64,000 nucleotides of DNA from Centrapalus pauciflorus. Taxonomy: Eukaryota; Streptophyta; Magnoliopsida; Asterales; Asteraceae. The stretch is taken from NCBI GenBank assembly GCA_020465985.1, contig JAANYP010005928.1:160459-224458 (forward strand), written 5' to 3'. This document shows, piece by piece, positions 1 through 9,449 of this stretch. The notes below the pieces were generated by a model. That model was given only the letters and a program-made list of their open reading frames with translations, was not told the DNA's origin and did no database searches. The position numbers and the translations under genes are program-made. Every line of letters starts with the position of its first letter. Position 1 is the stretch's first letter.

Positions 1-356
1 TAGGCTTAGGTGAATCGAAACCAACACGAATGAGTATTCAATTAGCTGATAGGTCAGTTAAATTCCCAAGAGGTATTATTGAAAACAAGGTGGTCAAGGT
101 AGATAAATTTGTTTTTCCTATTAATTTTGTAATTCTTGACATGGATGAGAACAAGACAGTACCCCTAATCCTAGTTATTCCTTTCAGAGCTACTTCGGGT
201 GCCCTCATTGATGTACAAAATGGCAAGTTAACTCTTAATGTAGGTGATGAAAAGGTAACCTTTGAAATTAAAAGTTTCATGAGACGTTCACATGATCAAG
301 ATGATTACCTTTATTATATTGATGCCATTGATTTTGTTGTTGAAGATTTTGTATAG
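1..356 (+). pseudogene. Athila-type pol, C-terminal part of aspartic protease
   Basis: Open frame from the window edge to the TAG at 354-356. It carries the typical end of an Athila retropepsin: the region around LADRSVKFPRG, then VDKFVFPINFVILDMDE and a GALIDVQNGKLTLNVGDE segment. The catalytic D-S/T-G lies upstream of the window, so activity cannot be judged. The flap-proximal motif usually read as GRPFLAT is VIPFRAT here, which suggests decay. The frame stops before the RT region; in an intact copy it would be one polyprotein with it. Confidence 0.75.
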
Positions 357-651
357 GAATTCATTGAAGTTAATGATACAGATGACTTGTCAGTGGATGG
401 AAGGTACATTGATTCGTGTCATGAGAAGATTGTGGATGGGCTTGCATATTTGCTAGCTAACGAGCCCTTGGAAAAGCAAAAGTTGATCGAGTAGATAGAA
501 GAAGGTGTGAGCCTAAAATTGAAATTATCAATTGAAGCCAACTCTGGAATTAAAGGAACTTGCATCGCACTTAGAGTATGCGTTTCTTGAAGGCGAGTCT
601 CAATTACATGTGATAATTGTTTCTAACCTTAATAACGATGAATAGGAGAAA

Positions 652-1636
652 TTGTTAGAAGTGTTAAAGGAACACAAGCAGGCTCTAGCATTGAAGATTT
701 CAAATATCAAATGCATAAGTCCCTCCTTTTGTATGCACAAAATTTTTATAGAAGATGAGTACAAGCCTGTTGTACAACCACAAAGACGACTCAACCCTAA
801 CATGAAAGATGTGGTAAGAAAAGATGTAATTGAACTTTTGGATGCAGGTTCGATTTACCCGATTTTAGATAGCCCATGGTTGAGTCCCGTGCAAGTAGTG
901 CCAAAGAAAGGAGGGATGACGGTCATCACAATTGAGAAGAATGAGCTAATTCCTACAAGAATTGTTACATGTAGGAGAGTTTGTATAGATTATAGGATGC
1001 TCAATGATGCCACAAGAAAGGATCATTTACCTTTACCATTTATTGAACAAATGCTTAAAAGATTATCTGGGAATATGTTATACTATTTTCTTGATGGTTT
1101 CCCAATATATTTTCAGACTCCAATAGCTCCTGAGATCAAGAAAAGACCACCTTCACTTGTCCATATGGTACATTTACGTATAGAATGATGTTGTTTGGGT
1201 TGTGCAATTCACCGGCTACATTTCAAAGATGCATGATGGCGATATTTCACGACATGATCGAGGACTCCATGGAGGTTATTATGGATGATTTATGGTATTT
1301 GGTACCTCTTTTGATCATTGTTTTCTTAACCTTGAAAAGATGCTTGCTAGGTGTGAAGAAACTAATCTTGTTTTGAATTTGGAAAAATGTCCTTTCATGG
1401 TAAGAGAAGGCATTGTTTTAGGACATAAAATTTCACAAGTGGGAATGAAAGTTGACAAAGAAAAATTTGACACTATTTCAAAGCTTCCTCCTCCCACTTC
1501 CGTGAAATTTGTTAGGAGTTTCTTAGGCCATGCAGGATTTTATAGAAGATTCATAAAAGATTTTTCAAAAATCGCAAGGCATATGACTCAACTCCTAGAA
1601 AAAGATGTTCCTTTAAAATTTTCAAATAAATGCTAG
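652..1636 (+). pseudogene. Athila-type pol, reverse transcriptase domain, frameshifted
   Basis: Reverse transcriptase that would copy element RNA into DNA in cytoplasmic particles. Visible in order: the N-terminal RT segment with PQRRLNPNMKDVVRKDVIELLDAG (split over two conserved blocks), the VCIDYRMLNDATRKDH block, LDGFPIYFQTPIAPE, the MLFGLCNSPATFQRCMM block and the catalytic-loop region. The catalytic box reads IMDDL where gypsy elements normally have Y/F-x-DD, so the two aspartates remain. The end carries FLGHAGFYRRFIKDFSKIA. Frames shift at about 1188 and 1290, and a TAG at 1634-1636 ends the last frame. Non-functional. Confidence 0.85.
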
Positions 1637-1651
1637 AATGCCTTTAATATT

Positions 1652-2130
1652 TTGAAAGAAAAGTTGACAAATGCCCCTTTCATGGTTGCACCTAAGTGGA
1701 CTTTACCCTTTGAATTAATGTGTCATGTAAGTGATTTTGTAGTCGGAGCGGTGTTAGGCCAAAGGAAGGATAAGCATTTTCAACCTATTTACTATGCTAG
1801 CAAGACCCTTATTGATGCTCAAGAGAACTTCACAACCACTATAAAAGGAGCTTCTAGTTGTAGTTTTTGCTTTTGATAAATTTCGTACATATTTGGTTTT
1901 GTCTAAAACCATAGCTTACACGGATCATTCTGCACTTAAATATCTTATTTCTAAATAAGATGCAAAGCCAGGGTTGATAAGATGGATCCTTCTTTTGCAG
2001 GAATTTGATATTGAAATCAAAGATAAGAATGTTGCTGAAAATCTACCAGCTGATCACTTATCTCGATTAGAGAATCTAGAAATGGAAGAACTTGTTGAAT
2101 CAACTATTAACGATAGTTTTCCGGATGAGC
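1652..2130 (+). pseudogene. Athila-type pol, RNase H domain, degraded
   Basis: RNase H that would remove the RNA strand during reverse transcription. The block NAPFMVAPKWTLPFELMC is followed by HVSDFVVGAVLGQR, where family members have a catalytic Asp (CDASDF); here the residue is His, so the first acidic residue appears lost. A frameshift near 1860 breaks the ELLAVVFAFDKFR-type segment, a TAA lies at 1957-1959, and the domain ends with LPADHLSRLENLE, the usual Athila connection-to-integrase motif (ADHLSRL). Confidence 0.8.
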
Positions 2131-2139
2131 ACCTCTTGA

Positions 2140-3440
2140 AAGTACAGGTAATAAATGAGACTCCTTGGGTTTGCCGATATTGCTAACTATCTTGCAGGAG
2201 GAGGCCTTTTAAAGGGTATGACATATCAGCAAAAGAAGAAATTCTTTGCCTATATTAAATATTACGTTTGGGATCACCCCTATTTGTTTAGAGTTTGTGT
2301 GGATCAAGTGGTGTATGGTAGAGAATTTAGAAGTATCATGGAACATTGCCATAATGAACCAACTGGAGGACATGATGAAGCAAACCTCACGGTGAAATAT
2401 GTTTTTGATTCATGATATTTTTGGCCTACAATCTTCAAAGATGCTCAAGAATTGGTTAGAGCTTGTGATGCTTGCCAATGGACAGCTAACAATTCTTCTC
2501 GAAATGAAATGCCCCAACAACCTATTCAGGTTTGTGAAGTTTTTGATATTTGGGAAATTGATTTCATGTGGCCATTCTCATCCTCACATGGAAACAAATA
2601 TATACTTGTAGCTGTTGATTATGTTTCCAAGTGGCCTGAAGCACAAGCTTTAGCTACTAATGATGCTCGAGTAGTTGTGAGGTTTCTCAAGAATTTTTTT
2701 TTCACGGTTTGGTACCCCTAGAGCTTTCAAAAGTGATAGAGGTACCCATTTTTGCAATAACCAACTTGAAAGAGCTTTACAAAAGTATGGGGTAACCCAT
2801 AGATTATCCACACCATACCATCCACAAACGAGTGGACAAGTTGAAAACACAAACCGTGGATTTAAACAAATTCTTGAGAAAACAGTGAATGTGAATAGAA
2901 AACATTGGGCCAAAAAGTTAGATGATGCGTTATAGGCCTTTAAAACGGCATTCAAAACTCTTATTTGCACCACCCCGTTTCATTTGGTTTATGGCAAGGC
3001 TTGCCATCTCCTGGTTGAGATTGAGCACAAAGCCTTTTGGGCACTCGAAATGTATAACCTTGATTTAAATGTAGCAGGTAATCTAGAAATGTTCAATTGC
3101 AAGAGCTAGAAGAATTGAGGTTACATGCTTATGAGAATTCATGCATTTATAAAAAGAAAACCAAAAAGTGGCATGATGCGTGTCTCAAGAGTCATTCCGA
3201 TGTCAAAATAGGTGACAAGGTCCTTGTTTTAAATTGTGGTTGAGGTTTTTTCCTGGAAAATTAAAATCACATTGGACTGATCCCTATGTTGTTAAGCACA
3301 TACTTCGTTATGGCGCTTTTGAGCAAACGATGATAATAGTTTCAAAGTGAATGTTCATCGTTACAAAAAGTATCTTGAGTTGGATGTTATTGTTGGGAAG
3401 GTTGAAGTTCTCAAGTTGGTCCCTATTTCCACGTGAAGTC
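2140..3440 (+). pseudogene. Athila-type pol, integrase, multiple frameshifts
   Basis: Integrase that would insert the cDNA. A zinc-binding region is recognisable (HCHNEPTGGHD then CDACQ), followed by the catalytic core start FDIWEIDFMWPF, the second acidic block around KSDRGTHFCNNQLERAL in another frame, and STPYHPQTSGQVENTNRG with the third acidic residue. Breaks: TGA at 2413-2415, a frame change at the T-run near 2695-2702, TAG at 2933-2935, and further changes to 3440. C-terminal text around TTPFHLVYGKACHL is typical of the lineage. Confidence 0.83.
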
Positions 3441-4247
3441 ATCAACGGGTCAAGCTTATGACTCAGAAATGAATAAGCATGTCATTGTATATAGTGTGTC
3501 TTTCTTGTTCATTGCATTTGGATTGTCAAGTTTATTGTCATTGTATGCTTCGGATTGAATCTTGATAGACCTTTTTTATAGTAATCTTCTTTGGCTTGGA
3601 TTCTTTGAAAAACCAGATCCTTTTGGAACAGTATGAATTGACTCGTTGAGTCGAATTCTATGCGAATTAATTTCGATTCCCGTGGCGTGTGACTTGTCGC
3701 GGTCACTTTACTCGACTCATCAAGTCGAATTCCATGGAAATTAATTTCAATTCCAGCGGCGTCTGACTCGTCGAGTCACTTTCACCGACTCGTCGAGTCG
3801 CCTCTTTTTGACTTGGTCAGTGTGCTGACACAAAGTCGCGACTCGTCGAGTCGCCCTACCCGACTCGTCGAGTCGACCGTGATTAAAGTCTAAAACCCTA
3901 GCCACCCATCCATATTCACGAAGAAAAAAAAAGAACCATTTCTCCTCTCAAGTTTCAGCCGCCAATTAACAGCCACTTTTTGGCCACCAAAAATCCAATT
4001 TTCACCATAAAACTCCTAGATCTTCACTATAATCTTGTTTCTAAGCACGTGCATTGCATTTTGGGAGTATTTTAGCAAGTTTTTGGGTGTCTTTAGCCAA
4101 CAACCACTGTCGACCACCGCCACTTTTCACCGAAAAAGTTTGCCTAAATTTCAAATCTTCCGTCAATCTTCTCTAATCACACAATTGGTAAAAATACTTT
4201 AAATCTTTCGTTAATCCTTGATCCTTTGCCTAGATCTTCAATTTTTG

Positions 4248-4248
<1 letters not shown>
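3441..4248 (+). other. Athila spacer between pol and env-position ORF, with palindromic repeats
   Basis: No coding potential. From about 3637 to 3885 there are several copies of the palindrome CGACTCGTCGAGTCG and degenerate versions (ACTCGTTGAGTCG, ACTCATCAAGTCG), some set in repeated blocks that include AATTTCGATTCC-like text. Then comes AAACCCTAGCC, a pyrimidine-rich leader-like stretch (3920-4240) and the TA microsatellite. The layout resembles the palindrome-then-TATA layout in the 3' LTR, so an internal promoter or leader for the downstream ORF is possible, by inference only. Confidence 0.55.

Positions 4249-4331
<83 letters not shown>
4249..4331. repeat. (TA)n microsatellite
   Basis: About 83 bases of pure alternating TA in the Athila spacer. 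Simple repeat, not conserved coding. Confidence 0.95.
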
Positions 4332-4334
<3 letters not shown>

Positions 4335-4701
4335 TATTTTAGTTCATATTTTTGGTAACTGTTTTTGTTGAAGTATTTTAATTTACTAATGTTGATGTGT
4401 TCATCTTGTTTAAATTCTGTATTTTACGCTTAATTTATAGGTTGCTCTTTGGTGCATTTCGTTCAAAGTATGTTGCTATTTTTCGTATTTTAGTAAATTT
4501 CTTTTTGTTTGTGTGATAATATAGCTTCTGTTAATTGTCTATTTAATAGGTAATTTTTGGATTTTATATCTATTTATATTCGTGTGTTGTGTTATTGTAG
4601 TAAAGTTAGGTTAAGGTTCACCGTATAGTGTTAGTTTAAATTCCGTAATGTGAAGTGTTTAATATTAGCTTGTTTATTACAATTTCCTTTATGATCATAT
4701 A
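4332..4701 (+). other. Athila internal noncoding segment up to the copia-1 insertion
   Basis: AT-rich, no ORF. Intron-like text (TTAATTTATAG at about 4431-4441) could belong to a leader or intron leading to the env-position ORF that resumes at 28113. Ends with ATATA (4697-4701), the left target-site duplication of copia-1. Confidence 0.4.
4697..4701. repeat. Left target-site duplication of copia-1
   Basis: ATATA directly before TGTTGGG, matched by ATATA at 28113-28117 directly after the 3' LTR. Confidence 0.88.
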
Positions 4702-5365
4702 TGTTGGGAAATCTTCTAAGTAGTTCAAACTGTTAGTTAGACTTCTCAGACTGTTAGTAGTATTTATATGTAAATACAAAGTTCATGCTGTTAGTTGAAG
4801 AAGTTCGAGCTGCAAGTGTAAAAGTTCATGCTGCCAGAGTAATTTCACTCAAGCTGTCCTGCTCAAGCTGCTAAGAGATTCAAGCTGCTCAACAGTTTGA
4901 TAAACAGAAAGTGTTGATATTCAGGAAAAGATATTTACACAAAGATTCCAGCATATCTACTATCAGAGAAGTCAGAGTCCTTCAAGGAAACAAATCAGAA
5001 AGCATTATAAATACATAGAATAGGTTTTTCTAATGTATTAGTAGTTTCTGCATATTCAAGTTTGTAATTGCTTTTTGTTTAAGTTTTCATAAGCCTCTAA
5101 GGTTGTAAAACCCTAAGAACAATTTGTGTTCTTCGTCTAATCAAACAGATTAGAGGTGATTGTAATCATTCTGATTCAGCAATACATGCAATTTTGTTTA
5201 TTTCTTATGTTTATTTGTTATGAATTCTGAAAGGTTTTTATCAAAATAATTAAGTGTTATTCCGCAAACATCTTAATTAGACTTTGATTTAATACAAGAT
5301 TATTGATTTACACTCTGATCATTTCAAATCAGTTAATCTTAGGTAGTTAAGTTCAGATCCTGCCA
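4702..5365 (+). repeat. copia-1 5' LTR
   Basis: 664 bp, TG...CA ends, near-identical to 27437-28112. A TATA box (TATAAATA, 5006-5013) lies after a block rich in CTGTTAG and CAAGCTG motifs. The R-U5 part holds AACCCTAAGAACA and ends TCCTGCCA just before the PBS. Confidence 0.93.
5006..5013 (+). promoter_or_regulatory. TATA box in copia-1 5' LTR
   Basis: TATAAATA, also present at the equivalent place in the 3' LTR (27741-27748) and in copia-3 (59445-59452). Confidence 0.6.
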
Positions 5366-5367
5366 AG

Positions 5368-5380
5368 TGGTATCAGAGCC
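5368..5380 (+). promoter_or_regulatory. copia-1 primer binding site (initiator Met-tRNA)
   Basis: TGGTATCAGAGCC two bases after the LTR end, complementary to the 3' end of plant initiator methionine tRNA, the usual primer for plant copia elements. Confidence 0.85.
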
Positions 5381-5440
5381 ACAGGTCGTTCTTTGTTTTT
5401 CAAAGTCGAAAGCTTTCTTTTAAATTTTTAATCTTTTGCA

Positions 5441-7909
5441 ATGGAATTTGATAATAGCAGCAGTGGATCTGGGCAGGGACTCAAAGTGCCTATGCTCAAG
5501 CCCACTGAGTTTGAGATGTGGAAACTTAGGATTCAACAGCATATTCAATTCATTGATTATGCCATATGGGAAGCTGTTGAATTTCCTCCTGTAGTTGATC
5601 CAGAACTTGATGATGAGGGAAAACCCGTCAAAACTCCTCCAAAAACTGAACTTGAAAGAAAGGCTAGAATGAATGAAGTGAAAGATCTTACACTTCTACA
5701 AATAGCCATTCCTAATGCTTATCAACATCAGTTCAAAAAGTTTTATACTGCTCATTCTCTTTGGATTGCTTTAGAGAAAAGATTTGCTGGTAATGCTAGT
5801 ACCAAGAGAAATCAAAAGGATCTTTTAAAACAGCAGTATGAAAACTTTTCTGGTGGCAAGAATGAAAACCTTACTCAGATTTTTGACAGGTTCAACAAAC
5901 TAATAAGTGAATTAGAAAGTGCAAAAGTCAGCCTGGATCAAGATGAGGTCAACAGAAAGTTTCTCAGATCTCTTGGAGAAGAATGGACAGTTTATGCTGC
6001 TCAATGGAGAACAAAAGACACTCTTGATGAAATAGAACTGGATGATCTGTACAACAGCCTGAGAGTGTTTGAAACAGAGATTGACACAAAAAAGAAATCT
6101 CTTTCTTATAATCACAATACTGCTCTTCTGTCATCTGAAAAATCTAATTGCAGTGATTTTTTTTCAGGTGGTGATGGCAACTCTACTGAAGCTCACTATG
6201 AGGCTTTTATTGCTAATGATGAACTGTTTGCTCTAATTGTTGAAGATCTAGAACAGATTCATCCAGATGATCTAGAGGAGATGGATCTTAAATGGCAACA
6301 TGCAATGCTGACCATGAGGGCCAAAAGGTTTTTGAAAAGAACTGGCAGAACCACCTTTCCAGCCAGAGTAGTAGGCAAACCAGCTTTTGATAAGTCAAAA
6401 GTTGAGTGTTTTAAATGTCACAAACTTGGTCACTTTGCTAGAGAATGCAGATCTCAAGGTCAACAGTCATCAAAGCCTCAACAGACCAATCAGGTCTCAT
6501 CAACACAAGCACTTGTCTCTCAAGAAGACAATGTGTTTGACTGGAGTGACCAGACAGAAGAAGAGTTTCAAAATCAAGCTCTAATGGCAGAAACATCAAA
6601 TGTCTCATCCACTGAACTACCATCTGAGGTAAATTCTAAACTCTGCTCTCAAACATGCAAAAATATGGTTAAAAAGTACAGAGATCATAATGAGAGCATG
6701 TGTAAAACTCTAGCTAAGATGGAAGAAAGGAGATATGAATACATGCAGGCCATAGAAGATCTTGAAAAACAGATCAATGATTATAAGGATAATGAGATTC
6801 AAATGGGACATGATAGAACATATCATGAGTGGGAGAAAAAGGAGCTAAATAAGAGAATAGAATCCCTAAATAAAAAGGTAGAAGAGACTGAACAAAAGGT
6901 GTTAGAGGCTAATAAGAAACTAGAATCTGTCAATATAGATCTAGGTAACTTCAAATTGGAAAATCAAAAGCTGGAACACCTCATGGAAGTTCAATTTAAA
7001 GACAGGGTAAAATCTCAGGTTAATCCCAAAGAAGGTGTAGGCTACAGAGCTACTCCACCCCCATACAACAACAAATACATTCATCCAATGAGTGAGGTTG
7101 CTGATAGGCTTGTCAATGAACCATTAGATGAGTCTATGACTACTGTAGATCCTATCCTTGATAACAGTCCTGAATCTAAAGGAGATCAGATTCAAAATAG
7201 AGACTGTGAGTGCACAGCAGTTGAGAAAGAACACAAAACAATGAGTGCACCTAAAGAAATCCAAGCCCCCAATAAGAAAGGAAAAGAGAAGATGAGTGTG
7301 TGCAATGCTACTCCACAGGTTTCTGTACCTTCTAACTGTAACACTGCTTCTTCTTCAAAGAATAATAAAAGGGGTAAAAATGTTCCAGTCTGCACATGCC
7401 AAAAGCATGGTGTCCAAAAGTTTCCCAAACAACAGCAGGTAAGGGGAAATCAAAGGAACAAGAACCTGAAATTGTCCAATAAAACTGGTTCTCCAATTAA
7501 AACAGTCAAAAAATGTTTTCATTGTGGCAGAAAGAATCACTTGGCCAGAGATTGTTTTTATAAACCATCTGTTGCAAAACAGACTGTGAGTTATCAAAAG
7601 ACAAACTCTCAAAATTCAAAAAATTCTAAGGCTAAACCTCCTACTGCATCAGTTCCAAAGAAAACAATTGATCAGAGGTTCTCAAAAGCTAATAAGAGAC
7701 AGTCCACACACCAAAAACAAGTTTTAGCTAAACCAAAATTAAATTTTAAACAAATATGGTGTGTTAAAGGTAAAAATTCAGGTGAACCTGTTGATACAAA
7801 TGTTGAAACTGCCAAATCTAAAGTTGAGACTGCTAGTACTAATTCTCAAGCTGTTAGCACTACAGACTCAATTCAGACTGGTAGGCTCAAAGTTGGGACT
7901 GGTAATTGA
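5441..7909 (+). CDS. copia-1 Gag (nucleocapsid/capsid polyprotein), slightly truncated
   Basis: 822-codon frame starting MEFDNSSSGSGQG, about 60 bases after the PBS. N-terminal half (about residues 60-230) is the UBN2-type gag domain of copia elements (blocks LWIALEKRFAGN and FLRSLGEEWTVY). A CCHC zinc knuckle is at about 322-335 (CFKCHKLGHFAREC); a long charged coiled coil runs at about 400-530; a second knuckle is at about 691-704 (CFHCGRKNHLARDC). It would form particles and bind element RNA. The TGA at 7907-7909 is a point change: copia-3 has GGA there. The frame is otherwise open to about 8049, where a second point change (TGA for GGA) occurs; without those it would end at TAA near 8094. 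Confidence 0.9.
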   Translation: MEFDNSSSGSGQGLKVPMLKPTEFEMWKLRIQQHIQFIDYAIWEAVEFPPVVDPELDDEGKPVKTPPKTELERKARMNEVKDLTLLQIAIPNAYQHQFKKFYTAHSLWIALEKRFAGNASTKRNQKDLLKQQYENFSGGKNENLTQIFDRFNKLISELESAKVSLDQDEVNRKFLRSLGEEWTVYAAQWRTKDTLDEIELDDLYNSLRVFETEIDTKKKSLSYNHNTALLSSEKSNCSDFFSGGDGNSTEAHYEAFIANDELFALIVEDLEQIHPDDLEEMDLKWQHAMLTMRAKRFLKRTGRTTFPARVVGKPAFDKSKVECFKCHKLGHFARECRSQGQQSSKPQQTNQVSSTQALVSQEDNVFDWSDQTEEEFQNQALMAETSNVSSTELPSEVNSKLCSQTCKNMVKKYRDHNESMCKTLAKMEERRYEYMQAIEDLEKQINDYKDNEIQMGHDRTYHEWEKKELNKRIESLNKKVEETEQKVLEANKKLESVNIDLGNFKLENQKLEHLMEVQFKDRVKSQVNPKEGVGYRATPPPYNNKYIHPMSEVADRLVNEPLDESMTTVDPILDNSPESKGDQIQNRDCECTAVEKEHKTMSAPKEIQAPNKKGKEKMSVCNATPQVSVPSNCNTASSSKNNKRGKNVPVCTCQKHGVQKFPKQQQVRGNQRNKNLKLSNKTGSPIKTVKKCFHCGRKNHLARDCFYKPSVAKQTVSYQKTNSQNSKNSKAKPPTASVPKKTIDQRFSKANKRQSTHQKQVLAKPKLNFKQIWCVKGKNSGEPVDTNVETAKSKVETASTNSQAVSTTDSIQTGRLKVGTGN

Positions 7910-8026
7910 TCATCTGAGACTGTTACTGAAAAGGATGGACAAAACACCTGGATACCTCATGTGATAACTAAGTACTCTCCACACAATCCATCAGTGGATC
8001 TTACTAAGTATAAGAAATCAAAAACA

Positions 8027-8114
8027 GTATTTAGTTATGTTAATGCACAATGACAACCCAAAACCAACTTGGTTTGGGTTTACTCCACTACTAACTAAGC
8101 TTTTATTTGTGCAG
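8027..8114 (+). other. Candidate 88-nt spliceosomal intron at the gag-protease boundary of copia-1
   Basis: Starts GTATTTAG after an ACA codon of the gag frame. It contains a perfect TACTAAC branch-site consensus followed by TAA, a pyrimidine-rich tract and TTTGTGCAG. Splicing is phase 0 on both sides and moves the gag frame to the protease frame (+1 relative). An 88-nt segment with the same ends and signals is at 62513-62600 in copia-3. The alternative is +1 ribosomal frameshifting in the frame overlap from about 7965 to 8094. Confidence 0.6.
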
Positions 8115-9219
8115 AGCAACCACAGGTCACCTCATGAAACAAGATGGCATTTGGACAGTGGATGCTCTAGGCACATGACAGACAATTCTGAGTGCTAGTC
8201 AAATTTCAAAGGCTTTGAAGGAGGATTTGTTGCATTTGGAGGCAATTCCAAAGGAGGTAAGGTTACAGGTAAAGGTACTCTTAATGCAGGCAACATGACT
8301 TTCAATGATGTTTTGTATGTTGAACAACTTAAGTATAATTTATTGAGTGTGTCTCAAATCTGTGACAAACAAAATATTGTTTTGTTTACAGATTCTTAGT
8401 GCATTGTCTTTTCAAAAGATTTTAAAATTCCTGAAAATCTTGTTTTACTAAGAACACCAAGAAAGGACAATGTATATTGTTTGGACACAGAACTTTTATC
8501 CAAATCAAGTACTTTAAGCTGTTTGATATCCAAAGCATCATCCAATGAGTCTGCTCTTTGGCACAGAAGGATGTGTCACATGAACTTCAAATTCATGAAT
8601 GTTTTAGTCAAAAAGAATCTGGTAAGAGGTTTACCACAAAAGGAGTTCATATGTGATGATCATTGTGTAGCATGTCTTAAAGGCAAGCAACACAAAACTT
8701 CTCACAAGGCCAATGAAGTAAATTCAATCTCATCTGCTCTTCATCTTATTCATATGGATCTATTTGGTCCAACATCTGTTTCGAGTTTGAATAAAAGGGC
8801 TTACTGTTTAGTCATTGTTGATGATTTCACCAGATTTACTTGGGTTTACTTTCTTAGGTCTAAAGATGAAACTGCTGAGCTAGTTAAGTCATTTATTCTT
8901 AAGATAGAAAACCAATCCAACTCAAAAGTCAAGGTGATTAGATCAGACAATGGAACTGAGTTTAAAAATCATATTCTAAACAGTTTTTGTGAGTCCAAAG
9001 GTATTGCTAGGCAATATAGTGCACCAAGAACACCACAGCAAAATGGTGTAGCTGAAAGAAAGAACAGAACATTAATTGAGGCTGCTAGAACCATGCTAGC
9101 TGATTCAAAACTGCCAATTACCTTTTGGGCAGAAGCAGTCAATACAGCCTGTTATGTTCTAAACAGGATTCAGATTGTTCAATCTCAATGAAAAACTCCT
9201 TATGAGTTACTCCATAATA
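8115..9219 (+). pseudogene. copia-1 protease and integrase (N-terminal part), split by the chromovirus
   Basis: Protease core LDSGCSRHMT at about 8151-8180 gives the D-S-G catalytic triad. A TAG near 8196 and another at 8397-8399 interrupt the frame. Integrase follows: zinc-binding H-H-C-C region (LWHRRMCHMNF then CVACLKGKQH), first Asp in HMDLFGP (about 8752), second Asp in RSDNGTEFKN (about 8940) and Glu region QQNGVAERKNR (about 9040). The clean stretch is 8481-9191; TGA at 9189-9191. The C-terminal integrase resumes after 21888. Would cut Gag-Pol and integrate cDNA. Non-functional because of the stops and the insertion. Confidence 0.88.
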
Positions 9220-9224
9220 GATTA
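9220..9224. repeat. Left target-site duplication of the chromovirus
   Basis: GATTA before TGTAACAACC, matched at 21884-21888 after the last LTR. Confidence 0.88.
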
Positions 9225-9449
9225 TGTAACAACCTAGCTTTTAACCGAACTGTAATTTCTGTGTTTGACTTAAATAATGTAATTTTAATTACATTATTTT
9301 ATTTTAATTTAATTAAATATTAAATTATTTAATTAAGTTAAATATTATAAATTATAGCAAGATACTTGACACGAATTAAAATTGTGGCACACAAATAAAA
9401 GATTAGAAAGGTAACTATTTTTGTAATTTTATTTAAAAGTAATGAGAAA
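9225..9449 (+). repeat. Chromovirus LTR, first 225 bp only
   Basis: Matches the start of the LTRs at 11236 and 19060 up to TAATGAGAAA, then jumps directly into RNase H sequence that matches 17277 onward. The junction has a short A-rich microhomology (GAGAAA versus TTAAAAGAC). It shares GATACTTGAC with the last LTR where the middle LTR has GATACATGAC. Confidence 0.88.

Noticed and set aside
1..3440. Endogenous plant pararetrovirus
   Set aside because: There is an integrase and LTR structure, and no movement protein or virus-type coat domain, so it is a Ty3/gypsy element.
5368..5380. tRNA gene at TGGTATCAGAGCC (also 14196, 43641, 59806)
   Set aside because: Each lies just after an LTR and is only the primer binding site; no tRNA fold follows.
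7965..8094. +1 ribosomal frameshift between gag and pol as the main explanation
   Set aside because: The frames do overlap, so it remains possible, but no clear slippery site is seen, whereas donor, TACTAAC and acceptor signals are conserved in two copies. Kept as the alternative.
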